A stretch of DNA of 64,000 nt from Franconibacter pulveris DSM 19144 (GCA_000621185.1 KK211221.1:810493-874492), one strand, 5' to 3'; positions 18,395 to 26,907 are shown, numbered from the stretch's first letter. A program made the numbers and translations. The notes: a model not told the origin generated them from the sequence alone.

Positions 18395-18418
18395 GGCCGG
18401 GCATTGCCCGGCCCTTTT
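18395..18418 (+). terminator. Intrinsic terminator
   Basis: GGCCGGGC-ATT-GCCCGGCC followed by CTTTT, downstream of the AT-rich secreted-protein gene. Confidence 0.85.
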
Positions 18419-18472
18419 CTATTATTTCAGAGGATTAATAACCGGGAACCGCTATCCGGCGTCAGAACGGGG

Positions 18473-18551
18473 TCTTCCTGACCATAGCGTCAGACCTTGT
18501 GGTTGTTTTTTATGGGGAAGATTTATATAGGGGAATGGTTTTGGCGGCAAT
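18473..18551. repeat. 79-bp direct repeat, copy 2
   Basis: Second copy of 17290-17368. On the minus strand it carries an ATG followed by MVRK-coding triplets as in the TPR gene, but the frame then departs and stops after seven codons, so it is only a 5' remnant. The remainder of 18552-18811 contains a hairpin at 18764-18797 (AGAGGGAGTA / TACTCCCTCT) and otherwise nothing recognised. Confidence 0.9.
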
Positions 18552-18763
18552 GGGTTTTGGGGAGTCTGTTATGAACGAGGCGCGGGCAAGCGTGTTGTCC
18601 GCTGCCTGACTGCAATGTAAACTCTTTTTATATTTAATATTGCAGTGGTGAATAAACTAAAAATGACGAAGCAGACACTGGTTAATTACTTAAAAAAGCG
18701 AGTGTAAGAATTAAAAGCCGTGTCGTTAATCCTGCTTTAACCATTAAAAAGATAAGTCTCAAC

Positions 18764-18797
18764 AGAGGGAGTAGCAACCGTCATTATTACTCCCTCT
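18764..18797 (-). terminator. Hairpin downstream of darcynin-like gene
   Basis: Perfect 10-bp inverted repeat AGAGGGAGTA / TACTCCCTCT with a 14-base loop just after the stop of the 18812-19138 gene; no clear T tract, so termination is uncertain. Confidence 0.4.
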
Positions 18798-18811
18798 GAC
18801 CAGAGTTATTA

Positions 18812-19138
18812 TTATTTAGGAATACTGGCCTTCTCGAAAGCTTTAAAACCATCTTCAATAGTAGGAATAATTTCCACCATTTCAAAATAAGGTGTGGTTA
18901 TAAGTTCCGAGTCCCTTAGCCGCTCAATAGCAAAATAAAATGCCTGCATGTCTTCTGCCTGGAACATAGCGACATCAGTACATTTTGTGGTAAACGCCTC
19001 GGCGTCAAACATTCTTAGCGTGACTTTATTATCGGACAAAACGGTAGATAATACGCTATCAGCAATGCGGTTTCTTTCAGCGCGCTCCAGACGGAGCCAT
19101 TCCTTTGTCGTCTTAAGTAAAACAAAAACGGTTATCAT
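18812..19138 (-). CDS. Darcynin-like small protein
   Basis: A 108-residue soluble protein opening MITVFVLLKTTKEWLRLERAERN and continuing LRMFDAEAFTTKCTDVAMFQAEDMQAFYFAIERLRDSELITTPYFEMVEIIPTIEDGF. The layout (TVFVLLKxTxxWLxLxxxER, then a ferredoxin-like alpha-beta arrangement) resembles the darcynin family, whose role is unknown. It could be a dimeric alpha-beta-barrel protein. GC content is low, consistent with the island. The neighbours do not explain it. Region 19139-19468 upstream has no gene I can support. Confidence 0.5.
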   Translation of the reverse strand: MITVFVLLKTTKEWLRLERAERNRIADSVLSTVLSDNKVTLRMFDAEAFTTKCTDVAMFQAEDMQAFYFAIERLRDSELITTPYFEMVEIIPTIEDGFKAFEKASIPK

Positions 19139-19468
19139 AAGTACCTCATGTGTGGAGTATTTAAAACGTTACCATGTTTTTGTTCAGCAAATTTATTTAC
19201 CAGCTACTCTTTTAGTAACAAAAAATTATTGAACACCCAGGCGTGGCAGAAAACCCCGATCTGTTAATTGCCACACCGGGAAACGGGGTGCGAGGAACAT
19301 CTGCCTCTGGCACGACGCGGACAGAAGAGACAGTTTTAATGCCTGCTATGAGCGAGAAGCGGACTCAGTTAGCGAATGGCTGTTTAGTGGCACCCACTTG
19401 GCATACTGCAGACAAAGAGATGCACCTGATTGCCGGAAGCAGGCTAAGAGAACGTAAATTAACTAAAG

Positions 19469-19885
19469 TTAGAGTTGTACAATTGACACCTGAGATTTCG
19501 CCCAGGTAACCGCATCATTAGTAAAATATTGCTCGCCAGTTAAGTAGTCCACTACCAGCCCTCCAGCAAGACTAGCGATACAGCATGCTGTCGCTAAAGC
19601 AGAGATCCACTCAAGTTCATATCTACCTGTTGATAACACAATAACTAAGTCAGGTACGAAGGTGGTATTTAACTCATTAACTTCATTACTATCCACCTCA
19701 CGTGCAATGTATTCGAAGCCTGAAGGTGAACCATTAACAGGACATGGTAAGAAGCCGCTGAACATTAAAGGATCAAATTCATCATCTAGTTCACAGGGAA
19801 AGCCTGCCTGAATGATTGAATCTCTAAGGACATTAGTTGGTGGAAATTTTTCTTTAACTATGTAAATGCCGATATCACGTGACAA
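19469..19885 (-). CDS. Unknown 138-residue protein, possible orphan immunity
   Basis: The frame opens at a TTG (19885) with AGAAGGA seven bases upstream; a stop two codons earlier excludes a longer start, so the unusual TTG is well supported. Sequence is acidic (MSRDIGIYIVKEKF, ELDDEFDPLMFSGF) with a hydrophobic stretch near residues 94-112 (ISALATACCIASLAGGLVV). I do not recognise the family. Small, acidic, single and AT-rich in a polymorphic-toxin island fits an immunity-like protein; that is inference. Confidence 0.45.
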   Translation of the reverse strand: MSRDIGIYIVKEKFPPTNVLRDSIIQAGFPCELDDEFDPLMFSGFLPCPVNGSPSGFEYIAREVDSNEVNELNTTFVPDLVIVLSTGRYELEWISALATACCIASLAGGLVVDYLTGEQYFTNDAVTWAKSQVSIVQL

Positions 19886-19954
19886 TTCTCATTCCTTCTC
19901 AGGCAAGCTCTAGCTTTTAACAATAGATGAAACACCTGATGACCTGAATCGTTA

Positions 19955-19980
19955 TGTCCGCTTCTGGCACAGAGCGGACA
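19955..19980. repeat. Perfect 8-bp inverted repeat
   Basis: TGTCCGCT and AGCGGACA with a 10-base loop, between the TTG-start gene and the IS remnant. It could be an IS-end scar or a weak terminator; there is no T tract. Confidence 0.35.
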
Positions 19981-20079
19981 AATTGACAGTCCTGTCTGGC
20001 TCCCTCAGAGTTAACCATTAATGTCGTTATACTGCCCGGCATGGTCGGTCAGTCCGAACGAACCGCATCAGTTCCTAAG

Positions 20080-20259
20080 TTATGGGAGAAGTTTTGGCAT
20101 TTTGCCCTGTCGTTCATCCCGCAACTGCTTTACCTATTGCGCCATAGTAGAAAGACCAACGCTCATAGCAGTGGCCGCATCTTCAACGGTGTACTTCTGG
20201 TCAAGGGCCAGTGGAGCGGATTCGTGTTTAAACTCTGCGCTGAAACGTCTTTTTTTCAT
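20080..20259 (-). pseudogene. IS3-family transposase OrfA fragment, dead
   Basis: Reading leftwards from the ATG at 20259 gives [41 protein letters not shown], then TAG, then VKQLRDERQGKMPKLLP and another stop. This matches the N-terminus of IS3-family OrfA proteins, whose helix-turn-helix normally reads ...GLSTMTRWVKQLRDERQG; the Trp codon has become an amber stop. No OrfB or second IS end remains, so the element is a relic. A GGTGA-TATA-TCACC-type palindrome lies just upstream at about 20281-20297. Confidence 0.75.
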
Positions 20260-20310
20260 TGGGACACCTGTATTGTTCTGAGGTGAGTATATCACCTCTT
20301 TTCAGGTGAC

Positions 20311-20478
20311 CAACTGCAGTGTGCCACTACAACAGCCAAAGAGACGCTGTGCCGCTATAGCAATTCCATCTACGATTTCGTCTATAAAACGAACAGCAAG
20401 CATTGCCAAAGTGTGAAGACGTTCGATAGCAGCGAAAGTAAAAGCACCGTTGCGGCCTCTTCCCTTAGTGTTATTTAA
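20311..20478 (+). pseudogene. C-terminal fragment of an unknown gene beside the IS relic
   Basis: An open stretch of 55 codons with no start (QLQCATTTAKETLCRYSNSI, YDFVYKTNSKHCQSVKTFDS) ends in a TAA at 20476. Codon use and three cysteines look protein-like, and the upstream part is cut by the IS3 relic, so this is probably the tail of a secreted protein truncated by insertion. Not recognised. Nothing else is seen between it and hcp except an AT-rich likely promoter region. Confidence 0.4.
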
Positions 20479-20597
20479 CTAAAATCTAGCCACGTTTATA
20501 TTAATGAATTTGTTACATTTGATTGTTTACTTTCCACCCGGCGTTATAGGTACACTTTCTTTATGGATTTTTATAACAACATAAGGAAAAAGAGAAA

Positions 20598-21089
20598 ATG
20601 GCTATTCCAGCTTACCTATGGCTTAAAGATGACGGCGGCGCAGATATCAAGGGATCTGTAGACGTTCAAGACCGTGACGGCAGCATTGAGATTAACGGAT
20701 TCTCCCACAGCTTAAACATTCCCACAGACCCAATGACCGGGAAGATTACCGGGACTCGCAAACACTCCGCGCTGATTATCCAAAAGGAATTTGATAGCTC
20801 CAGCCCGTACCTTTACAAAGCTGTTGCCACAGGTCAGACGCTTAAATCTGCTGAGTTCAAATGGTACAAGATCAACGATGCAGGGCAGGAAGTGGAATAC
20901 TTCAACATGCTGTTAGAAGGTGTGAAGATTGTGGGTGTTTCTCCCGTTATGCACGATACCAAAGACGCGAGCAAGGAGAAGCATAACCACCTTGAGTGTG
21001 TCGAGTTCCGTTATGAGAAGATCACCTGGAAGCACTGCGACGGCAATATTATGTTTACCGATAGCTGGAACGAAAGAGCGCAAGCATGA
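20598..21089 (+). CDS. hcp: Hcp, type VI secretion tube/effector carrier (orphan)
   Basis: A 163-residue Hcp1-family protein: MAIPAYLWLKDDGGADIKGS opens it, followed by NIPTDPMTGKITGTRKHSAL, SSSPYLYKAVATGQTLKSAE, FKWYKINDAGQEVEYFNMLL and HNHLECVEFRYEKITW. Hcp hexamers stack to form the type VI secretion tube and carry small effectors in the lumen. No sheath, baseplate or ATPase genes are nearby, so this is an orphan hcp that would use an apparatus encoded elsewhere. Its stop overlaps the following toxin gene by 4 bp (ATGA), which ties it to that effector. AAGGAAAAAGAGAAA precedes the ATG. Confidence 0.92.
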   Translation: MAIPAYLWLKDDGGADIKGSVDVQDRDGSIEINGFSHSLNIPTDPMTGKITGTRKHSALIIQKEFDSSSPYLYKAVATGQTLKSAEFKWYKINDAGQEVEYFNMLLEGVKIVGVSPVMHDTKDASKEKHNHLECVEFRYEKITWKHCDGNIMFTDSWNERAQA

Positions 21090-21499
21090 GGTATCCGACA
21101 TTAGCGGCAAATCCCCACCCGCCGTATGAGTTATCTGCTATAACCCCGCCTGGTGTGAGTGTTGTCAATAACATGATGATGGCTCGCTTTCACCGTGGCC
21201 CGTCAGCCCTCACCTATGTCTGGTTTTACTATCAGGTAAGGAATCATGGACCGTGGGACTATAAGCAACGTGGCAGTAAATATGCAGCCTTTGGTAACTT
21301 TAACTATGGTGCGGTTGGAGCAGCTGCGGGTATCCCGGATCAGATCTTGCTACGTGGTGCAGGTGCTGCGCAAATTCTCGCAGGTACAAGCCGTCCGGAG
21401 TTTGCGGATTATCCAGGGCCCAATTCATATGGTGATGATCCTCAGGATCAGACTTGGATAAGAGCAGGGATAGACTATGCGAAACGTTCGGGTTTTTAA
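21086..21499 (+). CDS. Type VI effector with polymorphic toxin type 44 domain
   Basis: A 137-residue protein. The core FYYQVRNHGPWDYKQ, then FGNFNYGAVGAAAG, then a GTSRPEF stretch and YGDDPQDQTWIRAGIDY is the recognisable pattern of the bacterial toxin 44 domain (conserved GPWDYK, NFNYGAxG and YGDDPxDQ..IxxGI). No N-terminal signal or carrier domain is present, so it probably travels inside or on Hcp, whose gene overlaps it by 4 bp. The next gene overlaps it by 23 bp and encodes a membrane-anchored protein, as expected for an immunity partner. The biochemical activity of this domain is not settled from sequence here; a membrane-anchored immunity protein argues for a periplasmic target. Confidence 0.75.
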   Translation: MRYPTLAANPHPPYELSAITPPGVSVVNNMMMARFHRGPSALTYVWFYYQVRNHGPWDYKQRGSKYAAFGNFNYGAVGAAAGIPDQILLRGAGAAQILAGTSRPEFADYPGPNSYGDDPQDQTWIRAGIDYAKRSGF

Positions 21500-21872
21500 G
21501 TGGGTGGTGGTGCTCTTGCTCGTCGTGGCTTGCTATGGCGCGTATAAGGCGCTCAACTCGCCAATCGACCAAACTGTTTACAAGGTTGAGAAGGTTAACT
21601 CACAGGTGTCACTGTACGTCACAGAGGGCAGCGCAGGTGCTACCACAGCCTTTGTGTACCAGTTTTATTTAGTCCCTTCAAAAGTCACGGAAGCGACTTT
21701 CCTGAAAGGTATCGGGGATAAGTATCAGCCATTTTTATCAACGTCTGACGGCAACGCAAAGATCGCGATACGTGATAGTGCTATTCATCTGAACGTGAAA
21801 GGCGATGTGTACCGCTTCACCAATGGGGCGAGCTACTCAACCACGATCTATCTGAATGCTTCACCATTCTAA
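21477..21872 (+). CDS. Probable lipoprotein immunity protein for the toxin-44 effector
   Basis: A 131-residue protein that starts inside the toxin gene. The N-terminus MRNVRVFKWVVVLLLVVAC has basic residues, a hydrophobic core and a lipobox-like VVAC (Cys19), so it is a likely lipoprotein or a single-span anchored protein facing the periplasm. The mature part is beta-rich (YKVEKVNSQVSLYVTEGSAG, AFVYQFYLVPSK) with no enzyme motif. Position directly after a toxin gene, small size and coupling are the usual marks of immunity proteins; the role is inferred. A terminator follows. Confidence 0.6.
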   Translation: MRNVRVFKWVVVLLLVVACYGAYKALNSPIDQTVYKVEKVNSQVSLYVTEGSAGATTAFVYQFYLVPSKVTEATFLKGIGDKYQPFLSTSDGNAKIAIRDSAIHLNVKGDVYRFTNGASYSTTIYLNASPF

Positions 21873-21878
21873 GAGCAT

Positions 21879-21904
21879 AGCCAGCTTTAACGCTGGCTCT
21901 TTTC
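21879..21904 (+). terminator. Intrinsic terminator of the hcp-toxin-immunity unit
   Basis: AGCCAGC-TTTAAC-GCTGGCT followed by CTTTTC, seven bases after the immunity gene stop. Confidence 0.85.
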
Positions 21905-22384
21905 TTCTGATTTCAGACAACAGAAGCCATAAAGCCCCGTTAGTGGTATTAGCAACAAGCGGAGCGTAGCAATTTCATCAGATTGTCAGAAGGAGCACAC
22001 CTTATCAGAGTACTCGTGTACCTTTCGGAACGTGAGCGAAGCGCTGGCAGAGCCGGATCTGTAGCTACCGGGGCATTAGTTTACGCAGCCATAAGGCCGC
22101 ACATCGGGCTTAAATGCGTTTGATAATCTGCTTCGGGAGGATGTGGAGACGTTGGCAGCGTCATCAGCTTCGAGTTGATAGCGGTCCGTGGGGACTGTTC
22201 ACGCTTTGTACCTGTTCGAGCTTTACAACTACAGAACTCCAGGCCGCTACGTACTAACATCCCTGAATAGCCACGATTAACCATAGCGGCAACTGTTGGT
22301 CATAGAATATTGTAAAAAGAGATCGTAGCCTGAGAGCGAAAATCTGTATAATTGATTGTTTTTTACAATATTTTTTTGTGTGAG
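21905..22384. other. Island edge next to tRNA-Thr, no supported gene
   Basis: About 480 bp without a gene I can support. A 67-codon minus-strand frame (22081-22284, MVNRGYSGMLVRSGLEF...) has no good ribosome site and no recognised family. A perfect 13-bp inverted repeat, AATATTGTAAAAA (22306-22318) and TTTTTACAATATT (22360-22372), flanks 41 bp and ends 13 bp from the tRNA. No integrase gene is present. Confidence 0.5.
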
Positions 22385-22457
22385 TGCCGGTAATAGGAGT
22401 CGAACCTACGACCTTCGCATTACGAATGCGCTGCTCTACCAACTGAGCTATACCGGC
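22385..22457 (-). tRNA. thrW: tRNA-Thr(CGT), lacking an encoded CCA
   Basis: The minus strand reads GCCGGTATAGCTCAG ... with anticodon stem-loop GCGCATTCGTAATGCG and T-arm GGTTCGACTCC, a full cloverleaf of 73 nt ending in discriminator A. Anticodon CGT decodes ACG. Position next to proA identifies it as the counterpart of E. coli thrW, the CP4-6 integration site. The bases after the discriminator are CTC, not CCA, whereas E. coli tRNA genes encode CCA; the tail lies on the island side. Confidence 0.95.
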
Positions 22458-22571
22458 CCTGAGAGATGTGTCCACGAGCGTGAAGCACGGTGTAAAAGGG
22501 TAAGCAAAAGCGGGTGATGCGTCAATACGGTGTTGTTTCAACCGCCTGTTTTTGCATCACCCTGCCCTCAG

Positions 22572-23825
22572 TTAAGCACGAATGGTATCGTCGCCAAAGC
22601 CAATCCACTTGTAGGTGGTCAGCGCCTCCAGGCCCATCGGGCCGCGGGCGTGCAGCTTCTGCGTGCTCACCGCCACTTCCGCGCCCAGGCCAAACTGCGC
22701 GCCGTCGGTAAAGCGGGTGGAGGCGTTCACATACACCGCCGACGAGTCCACTTCGTTCACAAAGCGGCTGGCGTTGCGAAGCGTGCGGGTGAGGATGGCG
22801 TCTGAATGCTGGGTGCCGTGCTCGCGAATGTGCTCAATCGCCCCGTCAAGGCCGCTCACCAGCTTCACGTTCAGGTCCAGCGAAAGCCACTCGTCGTCGT
22901 AGTTCTCCGCCTGCACCGCCACCGCCTTAGCCGGGCCGTTCGCCAGCAGCGCCAGCGCTTTCTCGTCCGCGTGCAGCGTCACGCCGCGCTCGCTCATCGC
23001 CTGACTCAGCTCCGGCAGGAAACGCGCTGCAATCGCGTCATGCACCAGCAGTGTCTCAACGGTGTTGCACGTGCTCGGGCGCTGGGTTTTGGCGTTGGCA
23101 ATAATGTTCAGCGCCGGGGCGAACTCCGCCGTGTCGTCCACAAAAATATGGCACACGCCAATCCCGCCGGTGATCACCGGAATGGTGGACTGCTCGCGAC
23201 AGAGCTTATGCAGCCCCGCCCCGCCGCGCGGAATCAGCATGTCGATGTACTTGTCCATGCGCAGCATCTCGTTCACAAGCGCGCGGTCCGGGCTTTCAAT
23301 CGCCTGCACGGCGGCGGCGGGCAGGCCGCACTCTTCCAGCGCCTGCTGGATGACTTTTACCGTGGCGGCGTTAGTGCGCCACGTCTCTTTGCCGCCACGC
23401 AGGATGGCGGCGTTGCCGGTTTTCAGGCACAGGGAAGCGACGTCCACCGTCACGTTCGGGCGCGCTTCGTAAATCACCCCCACCACGCCCAGCGGCACGC
23501 GGCGGCGTTCGATGCGCAAACCGCTCTCCAGCAGCCCGCCGTCTATCACCTGTCCTACCGGGTCGGCGAGGTTGCACACCTGGCGCACGTCATTGGCGAT
23601 GGCGTGCAGGCGCTGCGGGTTGAGGGCCAGGCGGTCTAACAGCGCCTCGCTCAGGCCGTTGCGGCGCGCTTCCAGCAGATCCTGCTCGTTGGCAAGCAGG
23701 ATCTCTTGCGCCTGCGCTTCTAGATAATCGGCGATCTTCTCCAGCACGCGGTTTTTCTCGCGCGAGGAAAGCAGCGCCATCTGGTAAGAAGCCGCTTTGG
23801 CGGCTTTGCCCATCTGTTCAAGCAT
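22572..23825 (-). CDS. proA: Gamma-glutamyl phosphate reductase
   Basis: Second step of proline synthesis: NADPH reduction of gamma-glutamyl phosphate to glutamate semialdehyde. The 417-residue aldehyde-dehydrogenase-fold protein matches E. coli ProA (417): [20 protein letters not shown] near the start, [39 protein letters not shown], the catalytic Cys in [14 protein letters not shown] and [29 protein letters not shown] at the C-terminus. It follows proB by 10 bp, and the two enzymes are known to work as a complex. tRNA-Thr lies downstream in the same orientation. Confidence 0.97.
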   Translation of the reverse strand: MLEQMGKAAKAASYQMALLSSREKNRVLEKIADYLEAQAQEILLANEQDLLEARRNGLSEALLDRLALNPQRLHAIANDVRQVCNLADPVGQVIDGGLLESGLRIERRRVPLGVVGVIYEARPNVTVDVASLCLKTGNAAILRGGKETWRTNAATVKVIQQALEECGLPAAAVQAIESPDRALVNEMLRMDKYIDMLIPRGGAGLHKLCREQSTIPVITGGIGVCHIFVDDTAEFAPALNIIANAKTQRPSTCNTVETLLVHDAIAARFLPELSQAMSERGVTLHADEKALALLANGPAKAVAVQAENYDDEWLSLDLNVKLVSGLDGAIEHIREHGTQHSDAILTRTLRNASRFVNEVDSSAVYVNASTRFTDGAQFGLGAEVAVSTQKLHARGPMGLEALTTYKWIGFGDDTIRA

Positions 23826-23835
23826 TGCAGGCTCC

Positions 23836-24939
23836 TTAGCTGATGATCATGTCGTCGCGATGGACGGCTACCGGGCCATACTCATAGCCAAGAATAGCGT
23901 CAATCTGTTGTGAGTGATGCCCGGCAATACGGCGCAGCGCGTCGCTGTTGTAGCGGCTCACACCGTGGGCGATGTCGCGCCCGTCAAGGCTGCGGATGCG
24001 AATGACTTCGCCACGCGAAAAGTTGCCGGAAACGCTCTTAATGCCTTTTGGCAAGAGCGAGCTGCCGCGCGCCTGAATGGCCGCCTGCGCCCCTTCATCC
24101 ACGGTAATTTCCCCTGCGGGCGGCGCGCCGAAGATCCAGCGCTTGCGGTTCTCCAGCGGCGACTGCTGCGGGTGGAAACGCGTGCCCACCGGCAGTCCTT
24201 CCATTACGTCGCCAATCACGCCCGGCTTGCTGCCCGCGGCGATAACGGTCTCAATGCCGGCGCGGCCCGCCACGTCGGCGGCCTGTAATTTAGTGCCCAT
24301 GCCGCCGGTGCCAAGGCCGGAGATGCTGTCGCCCGCGATAGCGCGAAGCGCATCGTCAATGCCATACACGTCCTGAATCAGCTCCGCGTCCGGGTTGCTG
24401 CGCGGGTCGGCGGTGAACAAGCCCTGCTGGTCGGTGAGCAGCAGCAGCTTATCGGCGCCAGCCAGAATGGCCGCCAGCGCCGAGAGGTTGTCGTTGTCGC
24501 CCACTTTGATTTCCGCAGTGGCGACGGCGTCGTTTTCGTTGATGACCGGCACGATGCGGTTATCGAGCAGCGCGGTGAGCGTATCGCGGGCGTTCAGGAA
24601 GCGCTCGCGGTCTTCCATATCAGCGCGCGTCAGCAGCATCTGCCCGACATGAATGCCGTAGATAGAGAAAAGCTGTTCCCAGAGCTGGATCAGGCGGCTC
24701 TGCCCCACCGCGGCTAACAGCTGTTTGGAGGCGATGGTCGCCGGGAGCTCCGGGTAGCCCAGGTGCTCGCGCCCGGCGGCGATGGCCCCGGAGGTGACGA
24801 TAACAATACGGTGCCCGGCGGCGTGAAGCTGGGCGCACTGGCGCACCAGTTCGACAATGTGGGCGCGGTTCAGGCGGCGCGATCCGCCGGTTAAGACACT
24901 GGTCCCCAGTTTGACCACCAGGGTCTGGCTGTCACTCAT
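23836..24939 (-). CDS. proB: Glutamate 5-kinase
   Basis: First step of proline synthesis: ATP-dependent phosphorylation of glutamate, feedback-inhibited by proline. The 367-residue protein has an amino-acid-kinase domain ([13 protein letters not shown] at the start, [53 protein letters not shown]) and a C-terminal PUA domain from about residue 276 ([13 protein letters not shown] ... [19 protein letters not shown]). I start at [10 protein letters not shown] (24939), as in E. coli. First gene of proBA, divergent from phoE. Confidence 0.97.
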   Translation of the reverse strand: MSDSQTLVVKLGTSVLTGGSRRLNRAHIVELVRQCAQLHAAGHRIVIVTSGAIAAGREHLGYPELPATIASKQLLAAVGQSRLIQLWEQLFSIYGIHVGQMLLTRADMEDRERFLNARDTLTALLDNRIVPVINENDAVATAEIKVGDNDNLSALAAILAGADKLLLLTDQQGLFTADPRSNPDAELIQDVYGIDDALRAIAGDSISGLGTGGMGTKLQAADVAGRAGIETVIAAGSKPGVIGDVMEGLPVGTRFHPQQSPLENRKRWIFGAPPAGEITVDEGAQAAIQARGSSLLPKGIKSVSGNFSRGEVIRIRSLDGRDIAHGVSRYNSDALRRIAGHHSQQIDAILGYEYGPVAVHRDDMIIS

Positions 24940-25131
24940 GATTCTCTGCCGTTTCAACGAAAATGGAAAAATTCAAACCAAAGAGACGTTGTAACAGGCG
25001 CGGCCCTTCTTGCCAACTGCTGCCCGGGAAAAGCGCACCGGATGTTGAGCAGGATCGGCAAGCGTAACGGCGGATATTGACATTTTTATGACGTTTACAT
25101 TTTTTTAAGCGAATTTAAAATTTTTCTGAAT

Positions 25132-25149
25132 CTGTAATAAATCTTTCAT
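25132..25149 (+). promoter_or_regulatory. Pho box upstream of phoE
   Basis: CTGTAATAAATCTTTCAT matches the PhoB tandem-repeat consensus CTGTCATAAANCTGTCAC, with the TGTNA halves 11 bp apart as expected. About 85 bp before the phoE ATG, so phosphate-starvation control as in E. coli is likely. The rest of the proB-phoE spacer is AT-rich promoter DNA. Confidence 0.75.
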
Positions 25150-25233
25150 TTTGAACCGTTAAAACGCTCCTTGTTTTTTCACAGGTCTCACGACCCGCGA
25201 ATATTAGCGCGTTTTACTTATCGGGATTTCAAA

Positions 25234-26340
25234 ATGAAAAAGAGCACTCTGGCATTAGTGATCACTGGCGTAATGGTTGCCGCTTCCGCACAGGCCGCTG
25301 AAGTTTATAACAAGAACGGAAATAAACTGGATTTATATGGCCGCGTAAAAGCGGAACACTATATCAGCGATAACGCGTCCGTTGACGGCGACCAGTCTTA
25401 TATCCGTTTAGGTTTTAAAGGCGCCACGCAAATTAACGACCAGCTGACCGGTTACGGCCAGTGGGAATATCAGGTTGCCGCTAACCGCGCCGAGGGCGAT
25501 AACTCCTCCGGCGTGACTAAAACCCGCCTGGCGTTTGCGGGCCTGAAAATCGCCGACTTCGGCTCTATCGACTACGGCCGTAACTACGGCGTGCTGTACG
25601 ACGTGGAAGCCTGGACCGATATGATCCCGGAATTTGGCGCCGACTCGATGGTGAAAACCGATAACTTCATGACCGGGCGCACCACCGGTGTCGCCACCTA
25701 CCGCAACACCGATTTCTTCGGTCTGGTTGACGGTCTGAAGTTCGCCCTTCAGTACCAGGGTAAAAACGAGAACGACGGCCGCGCCGCCAGCAAAGCGAAC
25801 GGCGACGGCTTCGGCGCTTCTCTGACCTACGCGCTGGGCGACAGCGGCGTGAGCGTGGGCGCGGCCTACGCGAACTCTAACCGCACGCTGACGCAAAAAC
25901 GCGGCGTGTATGGCCAGGGCGACAACGCCGAAGCCTGGACCTCCGGCCTGAAGTATGACGCCAACAATATCTACCTGGCCGCCATGTATGGCGAATCCCG
26001 CAACATGACGCCGTTCTCCGGCACCGCGGTGATTAACGGCGCCAACGCCAGCGTCAGCGGCTTCGCCAACAAAAACCAGGCGTTCGAAGTGGTCGCACAG
26101 TACCAGTTCGATTTCGGTCTGCGTCCGTCCGTGGGTTACGTTCAGTCCAAAGCCAAAGATGTGGAAAACGGCATTGGCGATGTTGACCTGGTGAAATATA
26201 TCGACGTGGCGGCAACCTATTACTTCAACAAAAACATGTCCGCTTTTGTTGATTACAAAATTAACCAGCTGGATGACGATAACGCGCTTAATCTCAACAA
26301 CGACGACGTTGTCGCGTTAGGCATGGTTTACCAGTTCTGA
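25234..26340 (+). CDS. phoE: Phosphoporin PhoE, outer-membrane porin
   Basis: Trimeric beta-barrel porin favouring anions, induced by phosphate starvation. 368 residues with signal peptide [21 protein letters not shown], mature start [18 protein letters not shown], the constriction-loop motif [31 protein letters not shown] and the C-terminal Phe signature ALGMVYQF for BAM recognition. The frame is open further upstream, but the ATG at 25234 gives the signal peptide. It is monocistronic, divergent from proBA and preceded by a Pho box. Variable loops differ from E. coli PhoE (for example [20 protein letters not shown]). Confidence 0.95.
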   Translation: MKKSTLALVITGVMVAASAQAAEVYNKNGNKLDLYGRVKAEHYISDNASVDGDQSYIRLGFKGATQINDQLTGYGQWEYQVAANRAEGDNSSGVTKTRLAFAGLKIADFGSIDYGRNYGVLYDVEAWTDMIPEFGADSMVKTDNFMTGRTTGVATYRNTDFFGLVDGLKFALQYQGKNENDGRAASKANGDGFGASLTYALGDSGVSVGAAYANSNRTLTQKRGVYGQGDNAEAWTSGLKYDANNIYLAAMYGESRNMTPFSGTAVINGANASVSGFANKNQAFEVVAQYQFDFGLRPSVGYVQSKAKDVENGIGDVDLVKYIDVAATYYFNKNMSAFVDYKINQLDDDNALNLNNDDVVALGMVYQF

Positions 26341-26399
26341 TTAATACCCCGGGCGTCCTTAATAAAGGGCGCCCAAAATAAATCGTGTGGCTACGATAA

Positions 26400-26427
26400 A
26401 AAATTAACCCCGCTCAATGGCGGGGTT
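26400..26427 (-). terminator. Terminator between phoE and crl
   Basis: AACCCCGC / GCGGGGTT stem with loop TCAATG, T-rich on the minus-strand side, placed to end crl transcription. Confidence 0.75.
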
Positions 26428-26448
26428 AATCTTTTATTCAGCGCGCGA

Positions 26449-26850
26449 TTACGCGGTTCTTTTCAGTAACTGCTCGCTGAAATTTTCCGCCGGCTCCAGC
26501 GTTAATTCCAGTGAAGCTAACAGCTGGCGCAGCCTTTCATGGAAGCCCTGCAACGTTTGCTCAAGCTTCGCGGTCACTTCGCTGTCTTTGATGACGGTCG
26601 GAACCCATTTCCCTTCTTTATCAAACAGCCCAAAATGCCAGCTGTAGGTAAAGCCGGTTTCATGGCCTTCCAGCTCCATCCACCATCCCCAGAACTCTCG
26701 CTTCTCCGGCGCAGGCTTCACGTTAACGCAAACGGCCAGGCAGTCAAAAAAGAAGCGGTTTCCTTCACATTGCTCTTCCCGGATGTACGGGCCAAGGGCA
26801 GTAAATTTCTTGATCAATCGGCTTCTCGGGTGTCCACTCGGTAACGTCAT
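26449..26850 (-). CDS. crl: Sigma-S-binding protein Crl
   Basis: Crl assists stationary-phase sigma-S by favouring its binding to core RNA polymerase. The 133-residue protein starting at [20 protein letters not shown] (ATG at 26850, with a GGAG-like site upstream) has the family core [27 protein letters not shown] and [15 protein letters not shown]; family length is 133. The upstream in-frame extension is not homologous. Position between phoE and frsA matches E. coli. Confidence 0.95.
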   Translation of the reverse strand: MTLPSGHPRSRLIKKFTALGPYIREEQCEGNRFFFDCLAVCVNVKPAPEKREFWGWWMELEGHETGFTYSWHFGLFDKEGKWVPTVIKDSEVTAKLEQTLQGFHERLRQLLASLELTLEPAENFSEQLLKRTA

Positions 26851-26907
26851 TGCGATCTCCTTTTGTGATGCAACTGTTTTACCAAACCGATGGAATTTAG
26901 CAATCAA

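Noticed and set aside
17290..18551. CRISPR-like repeat from the 79-bp duplication
   Set aside because: Only two copies 1.18 kb apart, too long and not evenly spaced; no cas genes in the window.
19243..19509. 88-codon plus-strand frame between darcynin-like and TTG-start genes
   Set aside because: No ribosome site or recognisable pattern, and it overlaps the end of the better-supported minus-strand gene.
22081..22284. 67-codon minus-strand frame near tRNA-Thr
   Set aside because: No ribosome site, no recognised family and a proline/arginine mix with weak coding look; left in the island-edge entry.
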